7,491 nt of DNA, from contig CANGXK010000122.1 in NCBI GenBank assembly GCA_947457715.1, positions 1 to 7,491 of the forward strand, given 5' to 3'. This stretch comes from Gemmatimonadota bacterium (GTDB taxonomy: Bacteria > Gemmatimonadota > Gemmatimonadetes > Gemmatimonadales > Gemmatimonadaceae). Each line of letters begins with the position of its first letter. The first letter of the stretch is position 1. The notes beneath the pieces were generated by a model. The model did no database searches, was not told the origin of the DNA, and was given only the letters and a program-made list of their open reading frames with translations. The position numbers and the translations under genes are program-made. Shown here piece after piece: positions 1-6,115 of this stretch.

Positions 1-308
1 ACGCCGCCCGTGATGCGCTGCTGCCGGCGCACGTGCGCGGCTGCGACATCCGCGCGCGGGTGTTCGTGCCCGGCTCCACCGTGCCGGAAGACCCGGCCAC
101 GGGATCGGCGAACGCGTGTCTGGCGGGCTATCTCGCCAAGCGCACGCCACGCGAGGGACTATTGAAGTGGGAAGTCACGCAGGGCGTGGAAATGGGTCGT
201 CCCAGCCGGCTGCACATCGAAGCGCACAAGCGATGTGGCCTGATCGACGCCGTGCGGGTGGGTGGTGCGACGGTCCTGGTGAGCGAAGGGACGATGGCGG
301 TGCGGTAG
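1..308 (+). CDS. PhzF-family isomerase/epimerase, C-terminal part (5' end outside window)
   Basis: Reading frame is open from the window edge (first whole codon at base 3) to TAG at 306-308, giving about 101 residues of a family that is usually 280-300 long, so the N-terminal two-thirds are missing. The key signature is EDPATGSA (bases 87-110). In PhzF of phenazine biosynthesis this motif carries the catalytic Asp208 and the active-site Ser213, and both are kept here (Asp at 90-92, Ser at 105-107). It is followed by the family's closing block TQGVEMGRPSRL. PhzF proteins have a two-lobed diaminopimelate-epimerase-like fold and move a proton in small acidic substrates, probably in the cytoplasm. 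Only true PhzF is known to make phenazines; no phenazine genes lie nearby, so the substrate is unknown. A GTG at 33 is internal and not the real start. Family confidence is high, function low. Confidence 0.9.
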   Translation, partial: AARDALLPAHVRGCDIRARVFVPGSTVPEDPATGSANACLAGYLAKRTPREGLLKWEVTQGVEMGRPSRLHIEAHKRCGLIDAVRVGGATVLVSEGTMAVR

Positions 309-500
309 GGTGGTGCGATTTCTGGAGCCGCTCATGCTTCGTGCTGGTTGATCCGCGGACATTCGCGCGAATCCGCGGTGGGCGGTGGGCTCAACATCCG
401 ATGACGGCCGTGGCCTTGCCGGCCGGCACTGGCCGGCGCTCCGGCGCCCGCCGGGTCCTGCCAGAGTCGCGCACGGCTGCGCTCTATTATTTTTCGGCCT
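309..500. other. Non-coding gap upstream of fumarase, dyad-rich
   Basis: No convincing gene lies here. Two copies of ATCCGCGG (351-358, 371-378) flank a perfect 12-bp palindrome ATTCGCGCGAAT (361-372). Further on, TGCCGGCCGGCA (417-428) is another perfect palindrome, and GCCGGCC (418-424) can pair with GGCCGGC (431-437) around a 6-base loop; a second small stem, GGCGC/GCGCC (435-439 with 444-448), competes with it. None is followed by a T-run, so if any ends the phzF transcript it is not a classical intrinsic terminator. The gap ends in the AT-rich stretch before the fumarase start. Confidence 0.5.
485..490 (+). promoter_or_regulatory. Candidate -10 box of the fumarase promoter
   Basis: TATTAT is one base from the sigma-70 -10 consensus and stands out in very G+C-rich DNA. 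It ends 10 bases before the ATG at 501, so transcription would begin at about 496-498, leaving a leader of only a few bases. No good -35 hexamer is visible 16-18 bases upstream. No Shine-Dalgarno sequence lies before the start, which fits a leaderless or near-leaderless mRNA. Confidence 0.4.
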
Positions 501-2024
501 ATGACGACCATCGCCCAAGCCGACTTCATCCAGTCCATTGCGGACGCCCTCCAGCATATCTCGTACTTCCATCCGCTGGATTACATCCATGCGCTGGGCG
601 ACGCCTACGAGAAGGAACAGAGCCCGGCCGCCAAGGACGCGATCGCGCAGATCCTCACCAACTCGCGCATGTGCGCCGAAGGCCATCGCCCGATCTGCCA
701 GGACACCGGCATCGTGGTGGTGTTTCTCAAGGTCGGCATGAACGTGCGCTGGGACGCCACGATGTCGGTGCAGGAGATGGTGAACGAAGGCGTGCGACGC
801 GCCTACCTGCAGCCCGACAACGTGCTGCGGGCCTCTATCGTGGCCGACCCGGCGTTCACGCGCAAGAACACGCGCGACAACACGCCAGCGGTCGTGCACT
901 ACGAGATCGTGCCGGGCGATACCGTCGAGGTGAAGCTGGCGGCGAAGGGCGGCGGCTCCGAGAACAAGTCGAAGTTCGCGATGCTCAACCCGAGCGACTC
1001 GATCGTGGACTGGGTCATGAAGACGGTGCCGCTGATGGGCGCCGGCTGGTGCCCACCGGGCATGCTCGGCATCGGCATCGGTGGCACGGCGGAAAAGGCG
1101 ATGCTCATGGCGAAGGAATCGCTCATGGAGCACATCGACATGACGCAGCTCAAGGCGCGCGGTCCGCAGAACAAGATCGAGGAGCTGCGGATCGAGCTGT
1201 GCGACAAGATCAATGCGCTCGGGATCGGTGCGCAGGGGCTCGGTGGTCTTTCCACCGTGCTCGACGTGAAGATTTTCGATTATCCGACGCATGCGGCGTC
1301 GAAGCCAATTGCGATGATCCCGAACTGCGCCGCCACCCGGCATGCGCACTTCACACTCGATGGCAGCGGTGCGGTGACATTGCCGGTGCCGAGCCTGGCG
1401 GACTGGCCCGATGTCACGTGGCGCCCGGATGTGAACGCCAAGCACGTGGACCTCGACACACTCACCCCGGAGATCGTGGCCACATGGACGGCCGGCGATC
1501 GTCTGCTGCTCAGCGGCAAGCTGCTCACGGGGCGCGACGCGGCCCACAAGCGGATCGCCGATCTGTTCGCGAAGGGCGAAGGGCTCCCCGAGGGCGTCGA
1601 CTTCACGAACCGCGTGATCTACTACGTGGGCCCGGTCGATCCCGTGCGCGATGAAGCGGTGGGTCCGGCCGGCCCGACCACGGCCACGCGCATGGATAAC
1701 TTCACCGAAATGATGCTGGCCAAGACGGGGCTGATCTCGATGATCGGCAAGGCCGAGCGTGGTCCGGTTGGCCTCGAAGCGATTCGCAAGCACAAGGCGG
1801 CGTATCTGATGGCCGTGGGCGGCGCCGCCTATCTGGTGTCGAAGGCGATCCGCGCGTCACGCGTGGTGGCGTTCGAAGACCTCGGCATGGAAGCGATCTA
1901 CGAGTTCACGGTGGAGGACATGCCGGTCACGGTGGCGGTCGACGCCGCGGGCAGCAACGTGCACGAAACCGGGCCGCGCGAGTGGCAGGAAAAGATCCGG
2001 CATCTGCCGATCCTGGCCGGGTAA
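501..2024 (+). CDS. fumA: Fumarate hydratase, class I (iron-sulfur fumarase)
   Basis: Interconverts fumarate and (S)-malate in the citric acid cycle; cytoplasmic. The 507-residue protein has both parts of class I fumarases: an alpha domain carrying the cluster (about 12-283) and a beta, Fumerase_C domain (about 288-494). The three ligands for an oxygen-sensitive [4Fe-4S] cluster are visible as Cys66 in ICQDTG, Cys184 in GWCPPG and Cys276 in PNCAATRH. Asp68, Thr393/Thr394 and Arg397 in GPTTATRM, and Lys417 in IGKAERG match, with consistent spacing, substrate and catalytic residues described for the Leishmania class I enzyme. KGGGSENK (149-156) is also typical. Starting at the 501 ATG gives MTTIAQADFIQS, matching the usual family N-terminus. 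No Shine-Dalgarno sequence is seen. It is probably monocistronic: a 192-base gap lies upstream and a strong terminator downstream. The symbol follows the class, since fumA/fumB naming varies. It is unrelated in fold to class II FumC. Confidence 0.97.
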   Translation: MTTIAQADFIQSIADALQHISYFHPLDYIHALGDAYEKEQSPAAKDAIAQILTNSRMCAEGHRPICQDTGIVVVFLKVGMNVRWDATMSVQEMVNEGVRRAYLQPDNVLRASIVADPAFTRKNTRDNTPAVVHYEIVPGDTVEVKLAAKGGGSENKSKFAMLNPSDSIVDWVMKTVPLMGAGWCPPGMLGIGIGGTAEKAMLMAKESLMEHIDMTQLKARGPQNKIEELRIELCDKINALGIGAQGLGGLSTVLDVKIFDYPTHAASKPIAMIPNCAATRHAHFTLDGSGAVTLPVPSLADWPDVTWRPDVNAKHVDLDTLTPEIVATWTAGDRLLLSGKLLTGRDAAHKRIADLFAKGEGLPEGVDFTNRVIYYVGPVDPVRDEAVGPAGPTTATRMDNFTEMMLAKTGLISMIGKAERGPVGLEAIRKHKAAYLMAVGGAAYLVSKAIRASRVVAFEDLGMEAIYEFTVEDMPVTVAVDAAGSNVHETGPREWQEKIRHLPILAG

Positions 2025-2032
2025 GCACCACG

Positions 2033-2065
2033 GGGGCGGTCCAACCGGATCGCCCCTCTTTTTTT
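2033..2065 (+). terminator. Intrinsic terminator of the fumarase gene
   Basis: GGGGCGGTCC (2033-2042) pairs with GGATCGCCCC (2047-2056) in a 10-bp stem with a single G-T pair and an AACC loop. It is followed directly by TCTTTTTTT. It begins nine bases after the fumarase stop, so fumarase transcripts should end here and the peptidase gene needs its own promoter. Confidence 0.93.
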
Positions 2066-2077
2066 CGGTGCAGCCTG

Positions 2078-2083
2078 TAAGTT
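2078..2083 (+). promoter_or_regulatory. Candidate -10 box of the peptidase promoter
   Basis: TAAGTT fits the TAnnnT pattern. It lies six bases before the ATG at 2090, so initiation about seven bases downstream would fall on or beside the start codon. Only 24 bases separate the fumarase terminator from this start and no Shine-Dalgarno sequence is present, so a promoter in this position is plausible. No clear -35 element is visible. Weak on sequence alone. Confidence 0.25.
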
Positions 2084-2089
2084 CGGGCC

Positions 2090-4306
2090 ATGCACCTCAT
2101 TGCTCGCACCCTCCTGGCGGCCGTTGCGGCGGTCGCCCCCAGCCTCCTCGCGGCGCAGGGTACGCCCGCCCGTACACCGCTCACCCTCGAGCGCATCACC
2201 GCCGGGCCGTCACTCGCGGGTGCCGCGCCAGGGTCGCCCCTCTGGTCTCCCGACTCGAAGGCGGTCGCCTTTCTCTGGAGCGACGCCGCGCATCCCGCCC
2301 GCTCGCTGTGGCTGGTGGATCGCGGCGGCGCCGCGGCGCGCCGCCTGCTCCCCGCCAGCAGCACCGGGCGCGTTGGCGAATTCGTATGGACGCCAGACGG
2401 CCGTGCGATCGTGTTCGTGCAGGGGGACTCGCTCTGGCGGGTGGCGATCGCGACCGGCGCCAGCTCGGCGTTGCCGACCCTGCGGCCGACGGCTCTGCCG
2501 AGCGGAGTGGGTGAAGTGAGCGAACTGGCGATCTCGCCCAACGGATCCACGATTTCGTTCCTGCGTGATGGTGACCTGTGGCTGCTGCCGATGACGAGCG
2601 CAGCACCGAACGCAGCGCCCGTTCGCGCGACGACCGTTGCGGTCGCGCCGATCGGCACGATTGCGCTGGGCACGTACTACGGCCGCGAGGTGGAAATCGG
2701 TGGTGCCACGTGGAGCGGCCCGTCACCGGCGTATGCGTGGTCTCCGGATTCCCGCACGATCGCGATGCATTACGTGGACCGACGCGGCGTGCCGCGTTTC
2801 AGCATGCCGTACTACCTCGGCGACACGGTGCAGATGAACACGCTGCGCCGCGGTGCCCCGGGGCAGGCCAATGAGGTGCGCAAGGTGGGACTGTACGACG
2901 TGGCCACGCGCGCCCTGAACATGGTGGAGCTGCCCGACTCGAGCCGTACGCGCATCGTGAACTTCGCCTGGTCCGCGACCGGCTCGCTGATGATCGATCG
3001 CGAGAGCGACGACGCGATCGACCGCACGATCCATGTGCTCACGGTGGGTGTGCCAACTCCGCGCGTGGCGTGGCACGACCACCGCGACACGCGCGTCTAC
3101 AACGACATCGCCTCGGCGTGGAGTGCCGATGGCAAGAGCATCGTGCTGACGGGCGACCTCGATGACCGCTATCGGTTGTACCGCGTGGTGCCGGGTGATG
3201 TCGCCCCCGTGGCCCTGACGTCGGGCCCGCACGATGTGCAAGGCGCGGGCATTCCGCGCGGCGCCACACAGAGTATCGACTACGTGAGTTCGGCCCCGCG
3301 GCCGTCAGAGCGTCACGTGTTTCGCGTGAGTGTGGGCGGCGGCGTGTCGCGGCAGCTCACCACGATGCCGGGCACGCATGCGCCGTTCGTGTCGCCAGAC
3401 GGACGTACCATCGCGCTGCTGTCGTCGAGTGATCGGCAGCCCACGGAGCTGTATCTGCTGGACGTGCGCCCCGGCGCCGTGGAACGTCGCATCACCACCT
3501 CCACGACACCGGAGTTCGCGAGCGTGCCGTGGATCGCGCCGCAGTATCTGAGCATCAAGAATGGCAGCGACACGTTGCCGCTCCGCATCCGCGTGTTCTT
3601 TCCGCCGAACATCGATTCCACGAAGCACTATCCGGTGCTGTTCGGCCCGGCGTATTCGAATACCGTGCGCAACCGGTGGGGCGGCATGAACGGCATGCTG
3701 CAGCAGTATCTCGCGCTCGAGAAGGGATACATCGTGGTGCAGGTCGACGTGCGCGGCAGCACCGGTTATGGGCGCGAGTTCCGCGAGAAATTCCTGATGG
3801 ACTGGGGGGGCGGCGATCTCGAAGATCTCGAAAGCGCCGTGTCGTACATGAAGACGCTGCCGTTCGTGGACGGGGCACGTTTCGGCATCTGGGGGAGCAG
3901 CTACGGCGGCACGCTCACCGTGTATTCGCTGCTCAAGAAGCCGGGGCTGTTTCAGGCGGGTGTGGCGGGCGCGGCAGCGACCGATCCGTATCTGTTCGGC
4001 AGCGACGACGTCGCGATCGTACGGCGTCCGCAGACACACCCGGCCACCTTCACGCGCGGGGCCTTGCAATATGCCGGCAACCTGCGCGATCATCTGCTGC
4101 TCATTCACGGCATGCAGGACGACGTCGTGCCCTTCTCGTCGGCGGTGGCGCTGGCGGAAGAGTTCATGAAGCGCGGCAAGGATTTCGACTTCGCGTTCGC
4201 GCCGGCGGCCACCCACGGCTGGACGCAGCGCCCGTATTACGCCACGTACCTCCTGCGAAAGCTGGTGGCACACTTTGATCGTTACCTCGGCCCCGGACCA
4301 CGCTGA
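2090..4306 (+). CDS. Secreted S9 (prolyl oligopeptidase/DPP IV-like) serine peptidase
   Basis: Predicted exported peptidase of 738 residues. Residues 1-23 form a signal peptide: Arg6, a hydrophobic Leu/Ala/Val core, and likely cleavage near LLAAQG. Residues about 45-480 are a beta-propeller with repeated blade motifs: WSPDS (52), WTPDG (100), ISPNG (148), WSPDS (217), WSADG (344), VSPDG (434). The alpha/beta-hydrolase domain follows (about 485-735) with a full triad: Ser604 in GSSYGG, Asp677 in HGMQDDVVPF and His709 in THGW. QVDVRGSTGYG (551-561) is typical of S9. Family members cut short peptides, often after proline, the propeller limiting substrate size. The paired glutamates that anchor the peptide amino end in true DPP IV are not evident near 196-215, where the sequence reads GREVEIGGATWSGPSP, so dipeptidyl activity is uncertain. 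The start follows a terminator closely, lacks a Shine-Dalgarno and gives a good signal peptide. Its stop overlaps the next start, so the two proteins are probably made together. Confidence 0.93.
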   Translation: MHLIARTLLAAVAAVAPSLLAAQGTPARTPLTLERITAGPSLAGAAPGSPLWSPDSKAVAFLWSDAAHPARSLWLVDRGGAAARRLLPASSTGRVGEFVWTPDGRAIVFVQGDSLWRVAIATGASSALPTLRPTALPSGVGEVSELAISPNGSTISFLRDGDLWLLPMTSAAPNAAPVRATTVAVAPIGTIALGTYYGREVEIGGATWSGPSPAYAWSPDSRTIAMHYVDRRGVPRFSMPYYLGDTVQMNTLRRGAPGQANEVRKVGLYDVATRALNMVELPDSSRTRIVNFAWSATGSLMIDRESDDAIDRTIHVLTVGVPTPRVAWHDHRDTRVYNDIASAWSADGKSIVLTGDLDDRYRLYRVVPGDVAPVALTSGPHDVQGAGIPRGATQSIDYVSSAPRPSERHVFRVSVGGGVSRQLTTMPGTHAPFVSPDGRTIALLSSSDRQPTELYLLDVRPGAVERRITTSTTPEFASVPWIAPQYLSIKNGSDTLPLRIRVFFPPNIDSTKHYPVLFGPAYSNTVRNRWGGMNGMLQQYLALEKGYIVVQVDVRGSTGYGREFREKFLMDWGGGDLEDLESAVSYMKTLPFVDGARFGIWGSSYGGTLTVYSLLKKPGLFQAGVAGAAATDPYLFGSDDVAIVRRPQTHPATFTRGALQYAGNLRDHLLLIHGMQDDVVPFSSAVALAEEFMKRGKDFDFAFAPAATHGWTQRPYYATYLLRKLVAHFDRYLGPGPR

Positions 4307-5367
4307 TGCGCCTGACCGCAATTGCCGCCGTACTCACGCTCGCCATCACTGCCACACCGCGCAGTGCGCAGGCGCAGGAGCCGTACGCGTGGCGTGACTC
4401 CCTCGTGTTTCACACCTTTTCCATTGCCGCCATCGACCCGCGTACGGGCGAAGTCGGTGTGGCGGTGACCACGCGCGTGCCGTGTGTGGGCAATGGTGTC
4501 CCGTGGGTACGCAAAGGTGTGGGCGCGGTGGCGACGCAGGCCAGTACGCGCACCGAATATGGCAACGAATTGCTCGATGCCCTGGCGCGTGGCGAGGCGC
4601 CCGACGCGGCCCTCAAGCGCGCACTGGCCGCCGACAGCGGATTCCAGTCGCGGCAGGTGGCGGTGATTGCGATCGACGGCCGCTCGGCGCAGCACACAGG
4701 CAGCGGCCCGAACGCGTGGGCGGGCCATCGCGCCGGCAAGAACTACGTGACGCAGGGGAATATTCTCGTGGGCCCCGAAGTGATCGAAGCAGTGGCCAAG
4801 AGCTTCGAATCGAGTGAAGGCACGCCGTATCATCTGGCCGACCGACTCATCACCGCGCTGAACGCCGGCTTCGTGCTTGGTGGCGACAAGCGCCACGGGC
4901 TGCGCACTTCGGCGGCCGTGGTGGTGGCCGACGCGCGACCCGGCATGTCGCGCCGCAGTGATGGCCAGACGGCGAACATCAACGTCTGCGAGAACGCCGA
5001 TCCCCTGGGCGAGCTGCGGCGCATCTATGATGCCGTGTCGCAGACGCTGGGCTATCGCACGCTCGAGCAGTTCTCCGGTGGCGACGTGTACCAGCTCAAG
5101 GTGATGCTGAACGCGCTCGGCTTCTACAAGCGCGGTGAAACGATCGCGGCGCGCGGCCCTGAGGCGAACATATACACCGCTGAGACCGTAACGGCGGTCG
5201 ATGCGTTCCGCACGAGCGAGAAGATGGGCACGCCGACCGTGGGTGGATCGCCGTCCGGGCTGGTGGACGAGGAGACCGTGACGCGCCTATGGGCCGCGCT
5301 CGAGCGCGCCGGCAAGGCGACGGCGGTACGTCAGCAGTTGTTGGATGTCACGATGATACGGCGGTAG
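4306..5367 (+). CDS. Secreted DUF1028 protein (Ntn-hydrolase-like) with peptidoglycan-binding-like tail
   Basis: Length 353 residues. A signal peptide covers residues 1-23, with the AxA motif AQA (21-23) before Gln24. The DUF1028 domain spans about 35-235: HTFSIAAIDPRTGEVGVAV near 36-54, GVGAVATQA (71-79), WAGHRAGKNYVTQGNILVGPEV (138-159) and LGGDKRHGLRTSAAVVV (191-207) are its usual blocks. The family is thought to resemble Ntn hydrolases but has no settled reaction. Residues about 256-332 look like a peptidoglycan-binding module of the kind often fused to DUF1028 (DVYQLKVMLNALGFYKRG, then TAETVTAVDAF and GLVDEETVTRLW), suggesting a place at the cell wall. Cys60 and Cys228 are the only cysteines and could form a disulfide after export. 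The ATG overlaps the peptidase stop as TGATG, strong evidence for translational coupling. The substrate is unknown; peptide or amide hydrolysis alongside the peptidase is only a guess. Confidence 0.9.
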   Translation: MRLTAIAAVLTLAITATPRSAQAQEPYAWRDSLVFHTFSIAAIDPRTGEVGVAVTTRVPCVGNGVPWVRKGVGAVATQASTRTEYGNELLDALARGEAPDAALKRALAADSGFQSRQVAVIAIDGRSAQHTGSGPNAWAGHRAGKNYVTQGNILVGPEVIEAVAKSFESSEGTPYHLADRLITALNAGFVLGGDKRHGLRTSAAVVVADARPGMSRRSDGQTANINVCENADPLGELRRIYDAVSQTLGYRTLEQFSGGDVYQLKVMLNALGFYKRGETIAARGPEANIYTAETVTAVDAFRTSEKMGTPTVGGSPSGLVDEETVTRLWAALERAGKATAVRQQLLDVTMIRR

Positions 5368-5390
5368 CGCTCACCCGATTCGACTGCGTC

Positions 5391-5418
5391 TCTACGGCCA
5401 TGCCCGCATGGCCGTAGA
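5391..5418. terminator. Perfect 13-bp inverted repeat between convergent genes
   Basis: TCTACGGCCATGC (5391-5403) and its exact reverse complement (5406-5418) are separated by only CC. The palindrome begins 24 bases after the DUF1028 stop and contains the stop codon and last residues of the convergent tetR gene. Its position suits a shared two-way terminator, but neither side has a T-run, so it might instead protect 3' ends or pause polymerase. Confidence 0.55.
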
Positions 5419-5985
5419 CACCACGTGCCGCAGCACCTCGGCGCTCGCGCCGCCGCGGGCTTGCACGCTCAACCCCGACATCACCGTGCCGATATAGGCC
5501 GCCAGCGCGCACGGTGCCGGATCAGGCGCCAGCTGCCCTTCGGTCACCGCACGACGCAGGCGAACCTCCAGGGCATCGGCGGCGGCGCGCAGTGCCATCC
5601 GGATCGCACCCTGCACGGCCGCTGACGCATGCGAGGCCTGACAGGCCGACGTACCGGCCACGATCATGCACCCCGGCGGGCCCCCGGTGGCCGTAAACGC
5701 GTCCACCAGCGACGTCAGGAACTCATGCACCGCCCGCTTCACATCGGGCTCGGCGTGCAGCCGCTCCATCCGTTCCGCGCCGTGGGTAGTCGCGTAGCGC
5801 TCCAGCGCGGCCAGATACAGCGACTCCTTGTTGCCGTAGGCCGCGTACAGGCTGGGCTTGCTCACGCCGACCGCATCCGCGAGCGCCTGCATCGAGGCCG
5901 CGTCGAACCCATCACGCCAGAAAACCGCGAGTACACGGTCCAGCGCGTCCTGTGCATCGAATTCCCGGGGTCGGCCGCGAACCAT
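5392..5985 (-). CDS. TetR/AcrR-family transcriptional repressor, probably of the divergent ene-reductase
   Basis: From the ATG at 5985 the protein is 197 residues, normal for the family. The N-terminal domain opens with VRGRPREFD, and a helix-turn-helix lies at about 31-50 (SMQALADAVGVSKPSLYAAY), followed by GNKESLY. The rest is a helical ligand and dimer domain that is not recognised in detail. It carries Cys106 in PPGCMIV, Cys115 in TSACQ and Cys159 in APCAL. Glycine-cysteine at this position also occurs in NemR, the electrophile sensor that controls an ene-reductase in E. coli, where that cysteine is the sensing residue. Unlike NemR, no lysine follows residue 83. The frame can be extended three codons to a TTG at 5994, but the ATG gives the standard family N-terminus. 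No Shine-Dalgarno is visible. Divergent placement and the shared palindrome imply control of the ene-reductase and of itself. The inducer is unknown. Confidence 0.93.
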   Translation of the reverse strand: MVRGRPREFDAQDALDRVLAVFWRDGFDAASMQALADAVGVSKPSLYAAYGNKESLYLAALERYATTHGAERMERLHAEPDVKRAVHEFLTSLVDAFTATGGPPGCMIVAGTSACQASHASAAVQGAIRMALRAAADALEVRLRRAVTEGQLAPDPAPCALAAYIGTVMSGLSVQARGGASAEVLRHVVSTAMRAWP

Positions 5986-6006
5986 CGTGGGCAACGGGGG
6001 TGGAGG

Positions 6007-6035
6007 TTGCGAATTGGGTCCCGATCAGCAATATA
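6007..6035 (+). promoter_or_regulatory. Candidate promoters of the ene-reductase (+) and of tetR (-)
   Basis: On the plus strand TTGCGA (6007-6012) and AATATA (6030-6035) are separated by 17 bases, the best promoter-like pair in the gap. Initiation would fall near 6042, inside the palindrome, leaving a leader of about 74 bases. On the minus strand the same AT block reads TATATT (6035-6030), a good -10 box for tetR, though without a good -35. Both directions would be covered by a repressor on the adjacent palindrome. Confidence 0.35.
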
Positions 6036-6055
6036 CCTACCGATCGGTAAATATA
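6032..6055. promoter_or_regulatory. Palindromic operator, probable TetR-family binding site
   Basis: A perfect 12-bp palindrome TACCGATCGGTA (6038-6049) is extended by symmetrical TATA arms (6032-6035 and 6052-6055) across two mismatched positions on each side, so 20 of 24 positions are symmetrical. Size, symmetry and the central CCGATCGG resemble operators of TetR-family repressors. It lies 53 bases from the tetR start and 67 bases from the ene-reductase start, overlapping the candidate promoter elements of both. Binding is inferred from position and shape. Confidence 0.7.
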
Positions 6056-6115
6056 TGCGTCGCGGATCTGTCCGGGGGTCGCCGCGCATTTCTGCTTCCC
6101 GGCGGGATTCTCGTC

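Noticed and set aside
1..308. Phenazine biosynthesis cluster
   Set aside because: Only a PhzF-family fragment is present. The family is widespread in bacteria that make no phenazines, and no other phz gene is nearby.
332..538. Minus-strand ORF of 68 codons across the phzF-fumarase gap
   Set aside because: No similarity to any family I know, overlaps the fumarase start region, and lies over palindromic DNA.
116..1654. Long plus-strand open frame (512 codons) in another phase over the same region
   Set aside because: It covers phzF and fumarase out of frame with Arg/Gly/Ala-rich low-complexity translation. Shadow frame.
159..1793. Long minus-strand open frame (544 codons) opposite phzF and fumarase
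   Set aside because: Its translation is Arg/His-rich and resembles no family, and it lies antisense to a fully recognisable fumarase. It is the usual shadow of G/C-ending codons.
1927..2673. Minus-strand ORF of 248 codons over the fumarase end and peptidase start
   Set aside because: It crosses the intrinsic terminator and the signal-peptide coding of the real genes. Its composition is that of a shadow frame.
5986..5994. TTG start three codons upstream for tetR
   Set aside because: The ATG at 5985 gives the standard family opening, and no ribosome site favours the TTG.
5858..6115. N-terminal extension of the ene-reductase
   Set aside because: It would be antisense to tetR coding and run through the operator. 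The protein from 6116 already begins with the family N-terminus.
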